Shown here: positions 1 to 5,400 of the stretch, in pieces
Numbering within the stretch: the stretch's first letter is position 1
Layout of the letters: every line of letters begins with the position of its first letter
Assembly: GCA_903928045.1 (NCBI GenBank)
Contig: CAIYPH010000201.1
Location: 1-5,511, forward strand
Source: an uncultured Rhodospirillales bacterium
GTDB lineage: Bacteria; Pseudomonadota; Alphaproteobacteria; Acetobacterales; Acetobacteraceae
Direction: 5' to 3'
Length of the DNA stretch: 5,511 bases
The notes under the pieces: model-generated
Seen by the model: the letters and a program-made list of their open reading frames with translations, nothing else
Databases searched by the model: none
Told to the model about the DNA's origin: nothing
Translations under genes and position numbers: made by a program

Positions 1-1
1 A

Positions 2-373
2 ATGGACGCCGCGTCCGCCGTCGCGCAAGCGATCGGTCGGATTCTGCTTGCCATGCTGGATGCGCTCTTCGGGGACATCTCGGCCCTCGCCCCCCGCCAC
101 CCCATCCGCCGCGCCCACGCCCGTGCGCAGCGCCACATCGAACGCTACGTCGCCGCCCTCGCGATTGCCCTGGCAACGCCGGAAGAAGCGCCTCAGGCCG
201 AAGCCCCCCTCACGCCCGAACCGCGCCCGGTCTCCGTCATCCCCCTGCCCCGCCCCGCCCCACATGCGCCGGCAGTCCGCCCTCCCGCCGTCCCGCGCCA
301 AGCCCCCCGCGCCCCGCCCGAATTCACGATCTGGCGCAACGTAACTCCGCACGCCCATTTTGTTACGGTATAA
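2..373 (+). CDS. Hypothetical proline-rich protein (possibly 5'-partial)
   Basis: I do not recognise this protein. As read from the ATG at base 2 it has 123 residues and ends with TAA. That ATG lies at the window edge, so the true start may be further upstream. Residues about 8-30 form a hydrophobic/amphipathic helix-like stretch (IGRILLAMLDALFG). Residues 32-49 are rich in Arg and His, and 50-58 are Ala/Leu-rich. Residues 60-107 are a low-complexity Pro/Ala/Arg tail that is probably disordered, ending in a less biased segment (FTIWRNV...HFVTV). G/C-ending codons dominate, which supports coding in this frame. It converges on the VOC gene across a 110-bp spacer. A membrane-associated or adaptor role is possible but nothing in the sequence proves it. 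A shorter overlapping frame at 48-344 looks like a shadow. Confidence 0.55.
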   Translation: MDAASAVAQAIGRILLAMLDALFGDISALAPRHPIRRAHARAQRHIERYVAALAIALATPEEAPQAEAPLTPEPRPVSVIPLPRPAPHAPAVRPPAVPRQAPRAPPEFTIWRNVTPHAHFVTV

Positions 374-431
374 CAACGATATACATCAACTGCCCAGCTC
401 CGCCCCATCCGAGCGCATCAACCGCGACGAA

Positions 432-467
432 TAAAAAATTGCGCTTCTTTTTTTCAAATAGAAGCGC
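432..467 (-). terminator. Rho-independent terminator of the VOC gene
   Basis: An 8-bp perfect inverted repeat (GCGCTTCT at 441-448, AGAAGCGC at 460-467) can continue through one mismatch into three more A-T pairs. Read on the - strand, the stem is followed directly by AATTTTTTAT (the A-run at 433-438). That is the stem plus U-tract layout of an intrinsic terminator, and it lies 17 nt past the VOC stop codon. On the + strand the stem is followed by a C/T mixture rather than a clean T-run, so termination of the converging + strand gene is less certain. Confidence 0.75.
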
Positions 468-483
468 TTCCTTCCCCCTCGGC

Positions 484-879
484 TCAGGCGTCCGTCTCAT
501 TGGGAGGAAAATTCAGCTCCACCGCGATACCATCGGGGTCATGCAGGAACAGCTGGGTCTGCCGGTCCCGCGGGATGATGCGGGTTTCGTAGCTGATGCC
601 GTACTTCGCCAGATTGGCGCGCATCTCGGCCAGCCCGGTGCAGGAGAAGGCGATATGGTCGAACAGCCCGGTCGGCCCGCTCGCCCGCGCGCCAACGTCG
701 CCGGTGCGTGGGCCGATCAGATGGACGGTCGGCACGTCGCCGCAATAGAGCCAGTAGCCGGGGAAGCCGAGCGGCGGCCGGTAGCCCACCGGCAGGCCGA
801 GGATGTCGCTGTAGAAGCTCTTGGTCCGCTCCAGGTCCGCGGTGCGGATGGTGAAGTGGTTGAGTGCGTTCAGGCCCAT
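484..879 (-). CDS. VOC-family (glyoxalase/bleomycin-resistance fold) protein
   Basis: A 131-residue protein with the paired beta-alpha-beta-beta-beta modules of the vicinal oxygen chelate superfamily. Module 1 starts LNHFTIRTADLERTKSFYSD (residues 6-25), followed by ILGLPVG. Module 2 starts LFDHIAFSC (72-80) and ends LFLHDPDGIAVELNF (110-124). His8, His75 and Glu121 sit where VOC enzymes usually place metal ligands. Members are lyases, isomerases, dioxygenases or thiol transferases, and the substrate cannot be read from sequence. The start at 879 is chosen because GGAGG (889 to 885 on the - strand) lies 5 nt upstream. An in-frame ATG at 891 is possible but overlaps that site and adds only four residues. 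The gene is divergent from hisG and ends in its own terminator, so it is probably monocistronic. The fold assignment is firm and the enzymatic role is open. Confidence 0.88.
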   Translation of the reverse strand: MGLNALNHFTIRTADLERTKSFYSDILGLPVGYRPPLGFPGYWLYCGDVPTVHLIGPRTGDVGARASGPTGLFDHIAFSCTGLAEMRANLAKYGISYETRIIPRDRQTQLFLHDPDGIAVELNFPPNETDA

Positions 880-996
880 GGCCGCCTCCATCAAATGCGG
901 AGGCAGCATGCTGCGTCGCGGCTGCCTTGTCGATTGCCCTCTACCTCGCGGTCGGCGCCGGGTGTAGCTGCCGCGCACCCAGCCTGGGACGACGCC
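880..996. other. Divergent VOC/hisG intergenic region with a 12-bp palindrome
   Basis: This 117-bp spacer must hold the start signals of both the VOC gene and hisG. It contains a perfect 12-bp palindrome, GCAGCATGCTGC (903-914). The left part can also pair with GCTGCC at 921-926 (GGCAGC at 902-907). A GGGTG/CACCC inverted repeat lies at 960-964 and 976-980. I found no convincing -35/-10 pair on either strand. The best -35-like string, CTTGTC at 926-931, has no acceptable -10 at 17 nt. A weak GGGA (986-989) lies 7 nt before the hisG ATG. The palindrome may be an operator, which is inference only. Confidence 0.4.
885..889 (-). promoter_or_regulatory. Ribosome binding site of the VOC gene
   Basis: GGAGG on the - strand, five nucleotides before the ATG at 879. 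It decides between that start and the in-frame ATG four codons upstream, whose last base is part of the GGAGG itself. Confidence 0.7.
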
Positions 997-1689
997 ATGA
1001 CCATCGCCTTCCGGGACGCCGCCTTCGCGCCCGACACTGCCGCCCCTCTCATCCTCGCGCTGCCCAAGGGCCGCATCCTCTCCGAATGCGCCCCGCTGCT
1101 CCATCGCACCGGCATCCATCCCGGAAATGGCTGGAACGACGAGCACAGTCGCCACCTCCGCTTCCCCACCGACGATCCGGGGCTCGACGTCGTCCGCGTG
1201 CGCAGCTTCGACGTCGCGACCTTCGTCGCCCATGGCGCCGCCCAGATCGGCATTTGCGGCGCCGATGTGCTGATGGAGTTCGACTACCCCGAGATCTACG
1301 CCCCGCTCGACCTCGGCATCGGCGCCTGCCGCGTCTCGGTCGCCGAGCCGGTCGCCACCGCGGGGACCGACGATCCGCGCGAGTGGTCCCGCGTTCGCGT
1401 GGCCTCGAAATATCCCAACATCGCGCGCCGCCATTTCGCCAGCCGCGGTGTGCAGGCCGAGATCGTGCATCTCAACGGCGCGATGGAACTGGCCCCGGCG
1501 CTCGGCCTCACCCGCCTGATCGTCGACCTCGTCGCCACCGGCTCGACGCTGAAGGCCAACGGCCTGGTGGAGACCGAGGTGATCGCCAAGGTCACCAGCC
1601 GCCTGATCGTCAACCGCACCGCGCTGAAAACGCGGCCGGAGGAGATCGGCGCCTGGATCGCCAAATTCCGCGCGGCCCTGCCGGCATGA
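997..1689 (+). CDS. hisG: ATP phosphoribosyltransferase, short form (HisG)
   Basis: Catalyses the first committed step of histidine synthesis: ATP plus PRPP gives N1-(5-phosphoribosyl)-ATP. The protein has 230 residues. Family motifs in order are ALPKGR (21-26), VRSFDVATFV (68-77), GICGADVL (85-92), KYPNIARRHF (138-147), LNGAMELAPALGL (159-171) and the PRPP-binding loop DLVATGSTLKANGL (177-190). It stops soon after the catalytic domain and lacks the roughly 80-residue C-terminal regulatory domain of long-form HisG. Short-form enzymes normally need the HisZ partner for activity and histidine feedback; hisZ is not in this window. The frame is open far upstream, but that part is antisense to the VOC gene. 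The ATG at 997 gives a normal N-terminus, with a weak GGGA 7 nt before it. The stop overlaps the hisD start (ATGA), implying translational coupling. Confidence 0.96.
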   Translation: MTIAFRDAAFAPDTAAPLILALPKGRILSECAPLLHRTGIHPGNGWNDEHSRHLRFPTDDPGLDVVRVRSFDVATFVAHGAAQIGICGADVLMEFDYPEIYAPLDLGIGACRVSVAEPVATAGTDDPREWSRVRVASKYPNIARRHFASRGVQAEIVHLNGAMELAPALGLTRLIVDLVATGSTLKANGLVETEVIAKVTSRLIVNRTALKTRPEEIGAWIAKFRAALPA

Positions 1690-2993
1690 AGCGCCTCTCC
1701 ACCGCCGCCCCCGGCTTCGCCGCCGAATTCGCCGCCCTGCTCGACGAGGCCCGCGAAACCACCGAGACGGTGGGAGATGTGGTCGCCGCCATCATCGCCG
1801 ATGTGCGCGCCCGCGGGGACGCCGCCCTCTGCGACTACACCGCCAGGTTCGACCGCATGGCGATCACGGCCGATCGCCTCGCCATCACGTCAGCCGAAAT
1901 CGACGCCGCGGTCGCCTCCATCCCCGCCACGCTGATGGCCGCCCTCGACCTCGCGGCCACCCGCATCGAGCGCTTCCACCGCGCCCAGCTCCCCGCCGAC
2001 CTCGTCCTCCCCGACGAGACCGGCCTCACCCTCGGTATGCGCTGGTCCGCACTCGATGCCGTCGGCATCTACGTCCCCGGCGGCAAGGCGGCCTATCCCT
2101 CCTCGGTGCTGATGAACGCCCTCCCCGCCCGCGCCGCCGGCGTCGGCCGGGTCGCGATGTGCGTGCCGACCCCCGATGGCGTGCTGAACCCCCTCGTTCT
2201 CGCCGCCGCAAGCCGCGCCGGGGTGAGCGAGATCTACCGCGTCGGCGGGGCCCAAGCGGTCGCCGCGCTCGCCTACGGGACCGCGACGATCGCCCCGGTC
2301 GATCGCATCGTCGGCCCCGGAAACGCCTATGTCGCCGAGGCCAAGCGCCAGGTATTCGGCCGCGTCGGTATCGACAGCATCGCCGGCCCTTCGGAGGTGG
2401 TGATCGTCGCCGACGCCACCAACGACCCGCGCCATGTCGCGATCGACCTGCTCGCCCAGGCCGAGCACGACGAAGCGGCCCAGGCCATCCTCATCACCGA
2501 CGACGCGGCCTTCGCCGATAGCGTCGCCGCCGCAGTCGCCGCCGAACTGGAAACCCTGCCACGTACCGCGATCGCCAGCGCCTCCTGGGCCGCCCATGGG
2601 GCGATCATCCTGGTGCGCAGCTTCGACGAAGCCATCCCGCTGGTCGATCGCCTCGCCCCCGAGCATCTGCAGGTGATGCTCCCGGACCCCGAGGCGTTTT
2701 TCGCCCGCATCCGCCACGCCGGCGCCGCCTTCCTCGGCCGCGCCTGCCCCGAGGCGATCGGTGACTACGTGGGGGGACCCAACCACGTGCTGCCGACCGG
2801 CCGCTCCGCCCGCTTCGCCAGCGGCCTCTCGGTGTTCGATTTCCTGAAACGCACCACCTGGATCAGCTCCTCCGGCCTGGCTGACCCCGCTCTGGCGCTC
2901 GCCGAGATCGGCCCGGCGGCCGTCGCGCTGGCCGAGGCCGAGGGGCTTGGCGCGCATGCCAGAAGCGTCGCCGTGCGACTTCGCTTGACCTGA
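1686..2993 (+). CDS. hisD: Histidinol dehydrogenase (HisD)
   Basis: Performs the last two steps of histidine synthesis, NAD-dependent oxidation of L-histidinol through histidinal to histidine. The protein has 435 residues, the usual family length. Signature segments include GIYVPGGKAAYPSSVLMN (127-144), IVGPGNAYVAEAKRQVFG (208-225), SIAGPSEVVIVAD (231-243) and LLAQAEHDE (255-263). Residues matching the E. coli zinc ligands are Gln258, His261, Asp360 (in GDYVGGPNHVLPTG) and His424 (in LGAHARSV). The catalytic Glu-His pair is Glu326-His327 (LAPEHLQV), and His367 is also kept. The enzyme therefore looks fully functional. The start at 1686 overlaps the hisG stop by 4 bp (ATGA). The two genes form a hisGD pair at the head of this region; the remaining his genes are elsewhere. 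Confidence 0.97.
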   Translation: MKRLSTAAPGFAAEFAALLDEARETTETVGDVVAAIIADVRARGDAALCDYTARFDRMAITADRLAITSAEIDAAVASIPATLMAALDLAATRIERFHRAQLPADLVLPDETGLTLGMRWSALDAVGIYVPGGKAAYPSSVLMNALPARAAGVGRVAMCVPTPDGVLNPLVLAAASRAGVSEIYRVGGAQAVAALAYGTATIAPVDRIVGPGNAYVAEAKRQVFGRVGIDSIAGPSEVVIVADATNDPRHVAIDLLAQAEHDEAAQAILITDDAAFADSVAAAVAAELETLPRTAIASASWAAHGAIILVRSFDEAIPLVDRLAPEHLQVMLPDPEAFFARIRHAGAAFLGRACPEAIGDYVGGPNHVLPTGRSARFASGLSVFDFLKRTTWISSSGLADPALALAEIGPAAVALAEAEGLGAHARSVAVRLRLT

Positions 2994-3012
2994 CCGCCCC
3001 CTGGAACCATGT
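2984..3012 (+). promoter_or_regulatory. Candidate promoter for infA operon
   Basis: CTTGAC (2984-2989), in the last codons of hisD, matches the -35 element preferred by alphaproteobacterial housekeeping sigma factors exactly. After 17 nt comes CCATGT (3007-3012), a 4/6 match to the CTATAT-type -10. Transcription would start near 3019 and leave a leader of about 29 nt before infA. This would let infA-maf-rng-yacG be expressed independently of hisGD. It is a pattern call only. Confidence 0.4.
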
Positions 3013-3047
3013 TGCGCCCCAACTAACCTTTAGGACTCACAGTACCC

Positions 3048-3266
3048 ATGTCGAAAGAAGACATGATCGAGTTCAGCGGAATGGTGATGGAGCTTCTGCC
3101 CAACGCCATGTTCCGCGTGAAACTCGACAACGAACATACGATCCTCGCCCACACCAGCGGCAAGATGCGCAAAAACCGCATCCGCGTGCTCGCCGGCGAT
3201 CGGGTCAACGTGGAGATGACGCCCTACGATCTCTCCAAGGGCCGGATCACGTTCCGGTTCAAATAG
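3048..3266 (+). CDS. infA: Translation initiation factor IF-1
   Basis: A small cytoplasmic protein that occupies the A site of the 30S subunit during initiation and works with IF-2 and IF-3. It has 72 residues, the canonical length, and forms a single S1-like OB-fold. It aligns along its whole length with bacterial IF-1: the start [11 protein letters not shown], then [12 protein letters not shown] (17-28), [19 protein letters not shown] (35-53) and the closing [15 protein letters not shown] (58-72). The ATG at 3048 is preceded by a rather distant AGGA (3032-3035, 12 nt). The gene lies 54 bp after hisD and 10 bp before maf. Many rhizobial genomes carry extra genes between hisD and infA; here there is no room for any. 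Confidence 0.98.
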   Translation: MSKEDMIEFSGMVMELLPNAMFRVKLDNEHTILAHTSGKMRKNRIRVLAGDRVNVEMTPYDLSKGRITFRFK

Positions 3267-3276
3267 GCGCGCCCAC

Positions 3277-3843
3277 GTGAGGCTGATCCTGGCCTCGGCC
3301 AGTCCGCGGCGCCTTGCCCTGCTCGCCCAGATCGGCATCACGCCCGACGCCGTGGTCGCCACCGACATCGACGAGACTCCACGCAAGGCCGAAGCCCCGC
3401 GCCTGCTCGCCGCTCGCCTGGCCGATGCCAAGGCGTCGGCCGCGGCGACGGAGGGGGCCTATGTACTTGCCGCCGACACCGTGGTCGCCTGTGGAAGCCG
3501 CGTGTTGCCCAAGGCCGAAACGGAGGCCGAAGCCGCGATGTGCCTCGACCTGCTCTCCGGCCGCCGCCATCATGTGCTCACCGGCGTCACCCTCATAGCC
3601 CCCAACGGCGCCCGCACCCATCGGGTGTGCGATAGCGTGGTCACCTTCGCCCGCCTCACGCCGGCGCAGACGCGGGACTATCTCGCGTCCGGCGAATGGC
3701 GCGGGAAGGCGGGAGGCTACGCCATCCAGGGCCGCGCGGCGTCGCTGATCCGTTTCCTCTCCGGCAGCCACTCCAACGTGATCGGCCTGCCGCTGTTCGA
3801 GACCGCCCAGCTCCTGCGCGGCGCCGGCTTCCCGCTGCCGTGA
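3277..3843 (+). CDS. maf: Maf-family nucleoside triphosphate pyrophosphatase
   Basis: Maf proteins hydrolyse non-canonical or selected NTPs (dTTP/UTP or m7GTP types) to NMP and pyrophosphate, a housecleaning role also linked to septum formation. The protein has 188 residues, normal for the family. Motifs are LILASASPRR (3-12), DIDET (30-34), LAADTVV (64-70), GGYAIQGRA (146-154) and SNVIGLP (166-172). Glu33, Lys52, Asp67, Lys79 and Gln151 fit the conserved active-site positions. Which substrate subfamily it belongs to is not decided here. The start is GTG at 3277, ten bases after the infA stop, because the N-terminal SASPRR motif must follow within a few residues; the ribosome binding site is weak. 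The end overlaps the next gene (GTGA), so translation of the two is probably coupled. Confidence 0.93.
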   Translation: MRLILASASPRRLALLAQIGITPDAVVATDIDETPRKAEAPRLLAARLADAKASAAATEGAYVLAADTVVACGSRVLPKAETEAEAAMCLDLLSGRRHHVLTGVTLIAPNGARTHRVCDSVVTFARLTPAQTRDYLASGEWRGKAGGYAIQGRAASLIRFLSGSHSNVIGLPLFETAQLLRGAGFPLP

Positions 3844-4931
3844 GGATCCTCGCCAGCGCGAGCCCGGGCGAAGTGCGGGTCGCCGCCTGGGACGGCACGC
3901 TGGTGGACGCGGCGATCTGGCGGCCCGGCAGCCCGGACGGGGTGGGCGACATCCATCGCGGCCGCATCACCCGCAAACTCCCCGCCCTCGCCGGCGCCTT
4001 CGTGGCGCTGGCCGATGCCGACGGCTTCCTGCCGGACAGCGCCGGCGCGGCCCGGGCGACCGAGGGGGATTTCATCGCGGTCGCCATCACCCGCGCCGCC
4101 CAGGGCGGCAAGGGGCCGCGCCTGACCCGTGTCGAGCGTGACCCCGGCGCCGGTCCACCCGCCCTGCTGCAGCGCGGTCCCGACGCCGTTCGCCGCCTCG
4201 CTGCCTTGCATCCGGCAGCGGAGGTGGTGGTGGACGACCCCGCGCTCGCCGCAATCCTGCGTCCCGCATTGGCGGGGCGGATGCGCATCGGGCCCGCCTT
4301 CGATGACGAAATGGAGGGCGAATTCGCCGCCCTCTTTACCCCCTCCGCCGATCTGCCCGGCGGCGCCCGCCTGCATGTCCACACCACCCCGGCGTTGACC
4401 GCGCTCGATATCGACCTCGGTGCCGCCACCGCCGAGCGCCGCGCCAAGGCGGGCGCCCAGGCGGCTGCCAACCGCGCCCTCATCCCGGCGCTGGCCCGTC
4501 AGATCCGCCTGCGCAACCTCGCCGGCGCCATCCTGGTCGACCTCGGCGGCATGGCGGCGAAGAAGCGGGCCGCGCTGGCCCCGGATTTCGCCGCCGCACT
4601 GCGCGACGACCCGCTGGCGCCGCGCTTCCTCGGCTTCACCGCCCTGGGCCTGGCCGAAATCCTGCGTCCGCGCGTCCATCCGCCTCTCGCGGAGTATGCT
4701 GCGGGCCCGCTCGCCGCCGGCCTCGCCGCGTTGCGTGAGGCTGCCGCCCGGGTCGCCGCGGACCCTGGGCGGACGCTTGTTTTGCACGCCACCCCCGCCA
4801 TCGTCACCGCGCTCCGCGCCGATGGCACCGGGCTCGCCGACTTCGCCGCCCGCGCCGGCCGGCCGCTTGCCCTCGTCGAAACCCGCCTCTCCCCCGCCCC
4901 CGCCTGGACCATCGAGAGCCCGCATGGCTGA
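3840..4931 (+). CDS. Compact ribonuclease E/G-family protein
   Basis: RNase E/G enzymes cleave single-stranded RNA in rRNA maturation and mRNA decay. The 363-residue product is much shorter than E. coli RNase G (about 489). An S1-like segment lies near 36-65 (GDIHRGRITRKLPALAGAFV...GFL). The DNase-I-like core follows: TTPALTALDIDLG (182-194) corresponds to the family TEAxTxxDVNxG, LARQIRLRNLAGAILVDLGGM (218-238) to the RQLRLRNLGGIIIIDFIDM region, and LGFTALGLAEILRPR (264-278) to the NGFSALGLVEMTRKR region. Asp190 and Asp234 are the likely metal ligands. The expected Asn is Asp192, and the second Asp of DFIDM is Gly. There is no cysteine in the protein, so the CPxC Zn-link is absent, and the 5'-sensor region looks shortened. 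The GTG start at 3840 overlaps the maf stop. The end overlaps yacG by 8 bp. Family membership is firm; catalytic competence is less sure. Confidence 0.87.
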   Translation: MRILASASPGEVRVAAWDGTLVDAAIWRPGSPDGVGDIHRGRITRKLPALAGAFVALADADGFLPDSAGAARATEGDFIAVAITRAAQGGKGPRLTRVERDPGAGPPALLQRGPDAVRRLAALHPAAEVVVDDPALAAILRPALAGRMRIGPAFDDEMEGEFAALFTPSADLPGGARLHVHTTPALTALDIDLGAATAERRAKAGAQAAANRALIPALARQIRLRNLAGAILVDLGGMAAKKRAALAPDFAAALRDDPLAPRFLGFTALGLAEILRPRVHPPLAEYAAGPLAAGLAALREAAARVAADPGRTLVLHATPAIVTALRADGTGLADFAARAGRPLALVETRLSPAPAWTIESPHG

Positions 4932-5097
4932 CCCCAAAGCCGCCTGCCCGATCTGCCGTAAACCCACTGAACCCCGCTTCCGCCCGTTCTGCTCGGCCCG
5001 CTGCGCGGACGTCGATCTCGGCCGCTGGTTCACCGAATCCTACGCCGTTCCCGCTGCCCCGCCGGAAAGCGACGAGGATGACGATTTGATGGGTTGA
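4924..5097 (+). CDS. yacG: DNA gyrase inhibitor / zinc-binding protein YacG
   Basis: A 57-residue zinc-ribbon-like protein. In E. coli YacG binds GyrB and inhibits gyrase. The four zinc cysteines are Cys8 and Cys11 (CPIC) and Cys23 and Cys27 (CSARC), followed by the family motif DLGRWFTESYAVP (31-43). The spacing between the cysteine pairs is 11 residues, shorter than in E. coli. The acidic tail ESDEDDDLMG (48-57) is typical. The ATG at 4924 lies 8 bp inside the end of the RNase gene, giving strong translational coupling. It is the last protein gene of the infA-maf-rng-yacG cluster. No clear terminator follows. Confidence 0.94.
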   Translation: MADPKAACPICRKPTEPRFRPFCSARCADVDLGRWFTESYAVPAAPPESDEDDDLMG

Positions 5098-5122
5098 TCC
5101 CCCGGCCGGCCTGGGCTATTTC
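5094..5122 (+). promoter_or_regulatory. Candidate tRNA-Phe promoter
   Basis: TTGATC (5094-5099) overlaps the yacG stop codon. It is followed after exactly 17 nt by TATTTC (5117-5122), 4/6 and 3/6 matches to the sigma70 boxes. A GC-rich stretch follows immediately (CCCGCGCC), the sort of discriminator seen at stringently controlled stable-RNA promoters. The tRNA would begin about 40 nt after the start site. Co-transcription from the upstream operon is the alternative. Confidence 0.35.
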
Positions 5123-5165
5123 CCGCGCCTCCAACTGCCGCATCCCCTCGGGGCTGCACCGGAAT

Positions 5166-5241
5166 GCCCAGGTAGCTCAGTTGGTAGAGCATGCGACTGA
5201 AAATCGCAGTGTCGGTGGTTCGATTCCGCCCCTGGGCACCA
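5166..5241 (+). tRNA. tRNA-Phe (anticodon GAA)
   Basis: A complete 76-nt cloverleaf. The acceptor stem is GCCCAGG (5166-5172) with CCTGGGC (5231-5237), discriminator A5238 and encoded CCA (5239-5241). The D arm contains GCTCAGTTGGTAGAGC. The anticodon arm is TGCGA (5192-5196) with TCGCA (5204-5208), and the loop CTGAAAA places GAA at 5199-5201. The T loop carries GGTTCGATTCC. All stems pair perfectly, with no sign of degradation. It decodes UUC/UUU. Confidence 0.98.
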
Positions 5242-5276
5242 TTCCCTATCTCTTTGAGATTATTACATTTTCCCAC

Positions 5277-5306
5277 TCGATCGTGTGGCCCGCGCTTCGC
5301 GATCGA
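5277..5306. repeat. Inverted repeat after tRNA-Phe
   Basis: TCGATCG (5277-5283) pairs with CGATCGA (5300-5306) and can extend by one G-U and one G-C pair to a 9-bp stem with a 12-nt loop. It lies 35 nt past the tRNA CCA and lacks a T-run, so a terminator role is only possible. Confidence 0.5.
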
Positions 5307-5323
5307 ATGAAGGTCGACTGACG

Positions 5324-5345
5324 CTGCGGACTCACTGCGGACTCA
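5324..5345. repeat. Exact 11-bp tandem duplication
   Basis: CTGCGGACTCA occurs twice head to tail, at 5324-5334 and 5335-5345, with no mismatch and no spacer. It may be a slippage product or a paired protein-binding site. Confidence 0.85.
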
Positions 5346-5348
5346 TTG

Positions 5349-5377
5349 GCGGCGCATCGTCGGAAGCGATGCGCCGC
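5349..5377 (+). terminator. Strong hairpin, possible tRNA-Phe transcription terminator
   Basis: GCGGCGCATCG (5349-5359) pairs perfectly with CGATGCGCCGC (5367-5377), an 11-bp stem with a 7-nt loop; a T-G wobble can shorten the loop to CGGAA. The stem is followed by TTGTGTGT, a weak U-rich stretch rather than a full tract. It ends 17 nt before the IS-like terminus. Termination of the tRNA transcript is the simplest role, and the position also protects the IS from read-through. Confidence 0.55.
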
Positions 5378-5400
5378 TTGTGTGTCGACTGGCCTGTTGA

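Larger units (their letters stand above)
5242..5394. other. Non-coding tail between tRNA-Phe and the IS-like end
   Basis: No convincing coding sequence. The first 35 nt are A/T-richer than the surroundings. There is an inverted repeat at 5277-5306, an 11-bp tandem duplication at 5324-5345, a strong hairpin at 5349-5377, and an 8-bp direct repeat GTCGACTG at 5313-5320 and 5384-5391. tRNA 3' flanks are common integration sites, so this stretch might be the scar of an earlier insertion, but no partner attachment site is visible in the window. Confidence 0.5.

Noticed and set aside
926..954. CTTGTC as a -35 box for hisG
   Set aside because: No -10-like hexamer at 16-18 nt; the sequence there is CGGTCG.
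439..996. Upstream extension of the hisG frame, 186 codons
   Set aside because: It lies antisense to the VOC gene and shows no protein-family signal. The HisG N-terminus fits the ATG at 997.
880..1470. Upstream extension of the VOC frame antisense to hisG
   Set aside because: It is low-complexity Gly/Asp/Arg text without a motif, and a GGAGG-backed start exists at 879.
864..1685. Upstream extension of the hisD frame through hisG
   Set aside because: The translation is an Arg/Pro/His-rich out-of-frame reading of hisG. HisD begins at the ATGA overlap at 1686.
1890..2957. 355-codon open frame antisense to hisD
   Set aside because: GC-rich codon bias removes stops on the opposite strand. The translation is Gly/Asp/Arg-rich with no recognisable domain, and hisD motifs are complete on the + strand.
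3840..3866. The RNase N-terminus (RILASASPGE) resembles the Maf N-terminus (RLILASASPRR), suggesting duplication or a frame error
   Set aside because: The rest of the two proteins is unrelated, and as I recall related RNase E/G proteins also start with an ILxxASPGEVRVA-type segment. Chance or convergence is simpler.
3717..5033. 438-codon open frame antisense to maf, the RNase and yacG
   Set aside because: It spans three clear + strand genes and reads as Gly/Arg/Glu-rich low complexity, a shadow of codon bias.
5104..5153. GGCCGGCC (5104-5111) and CCCC-TC-GGGG (5144-5153) as terminators after yacG
   Set aside because: Short GC-rich self-complementary strings without a T-run and with a tiny or no loop, expected at this base composition.
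5094..5321. 75-codon open frame running through tRNA-Phe
   Set aside because: It overlaps a complete, perfectly paired tRNA gene, so this part is RNA and not coding.
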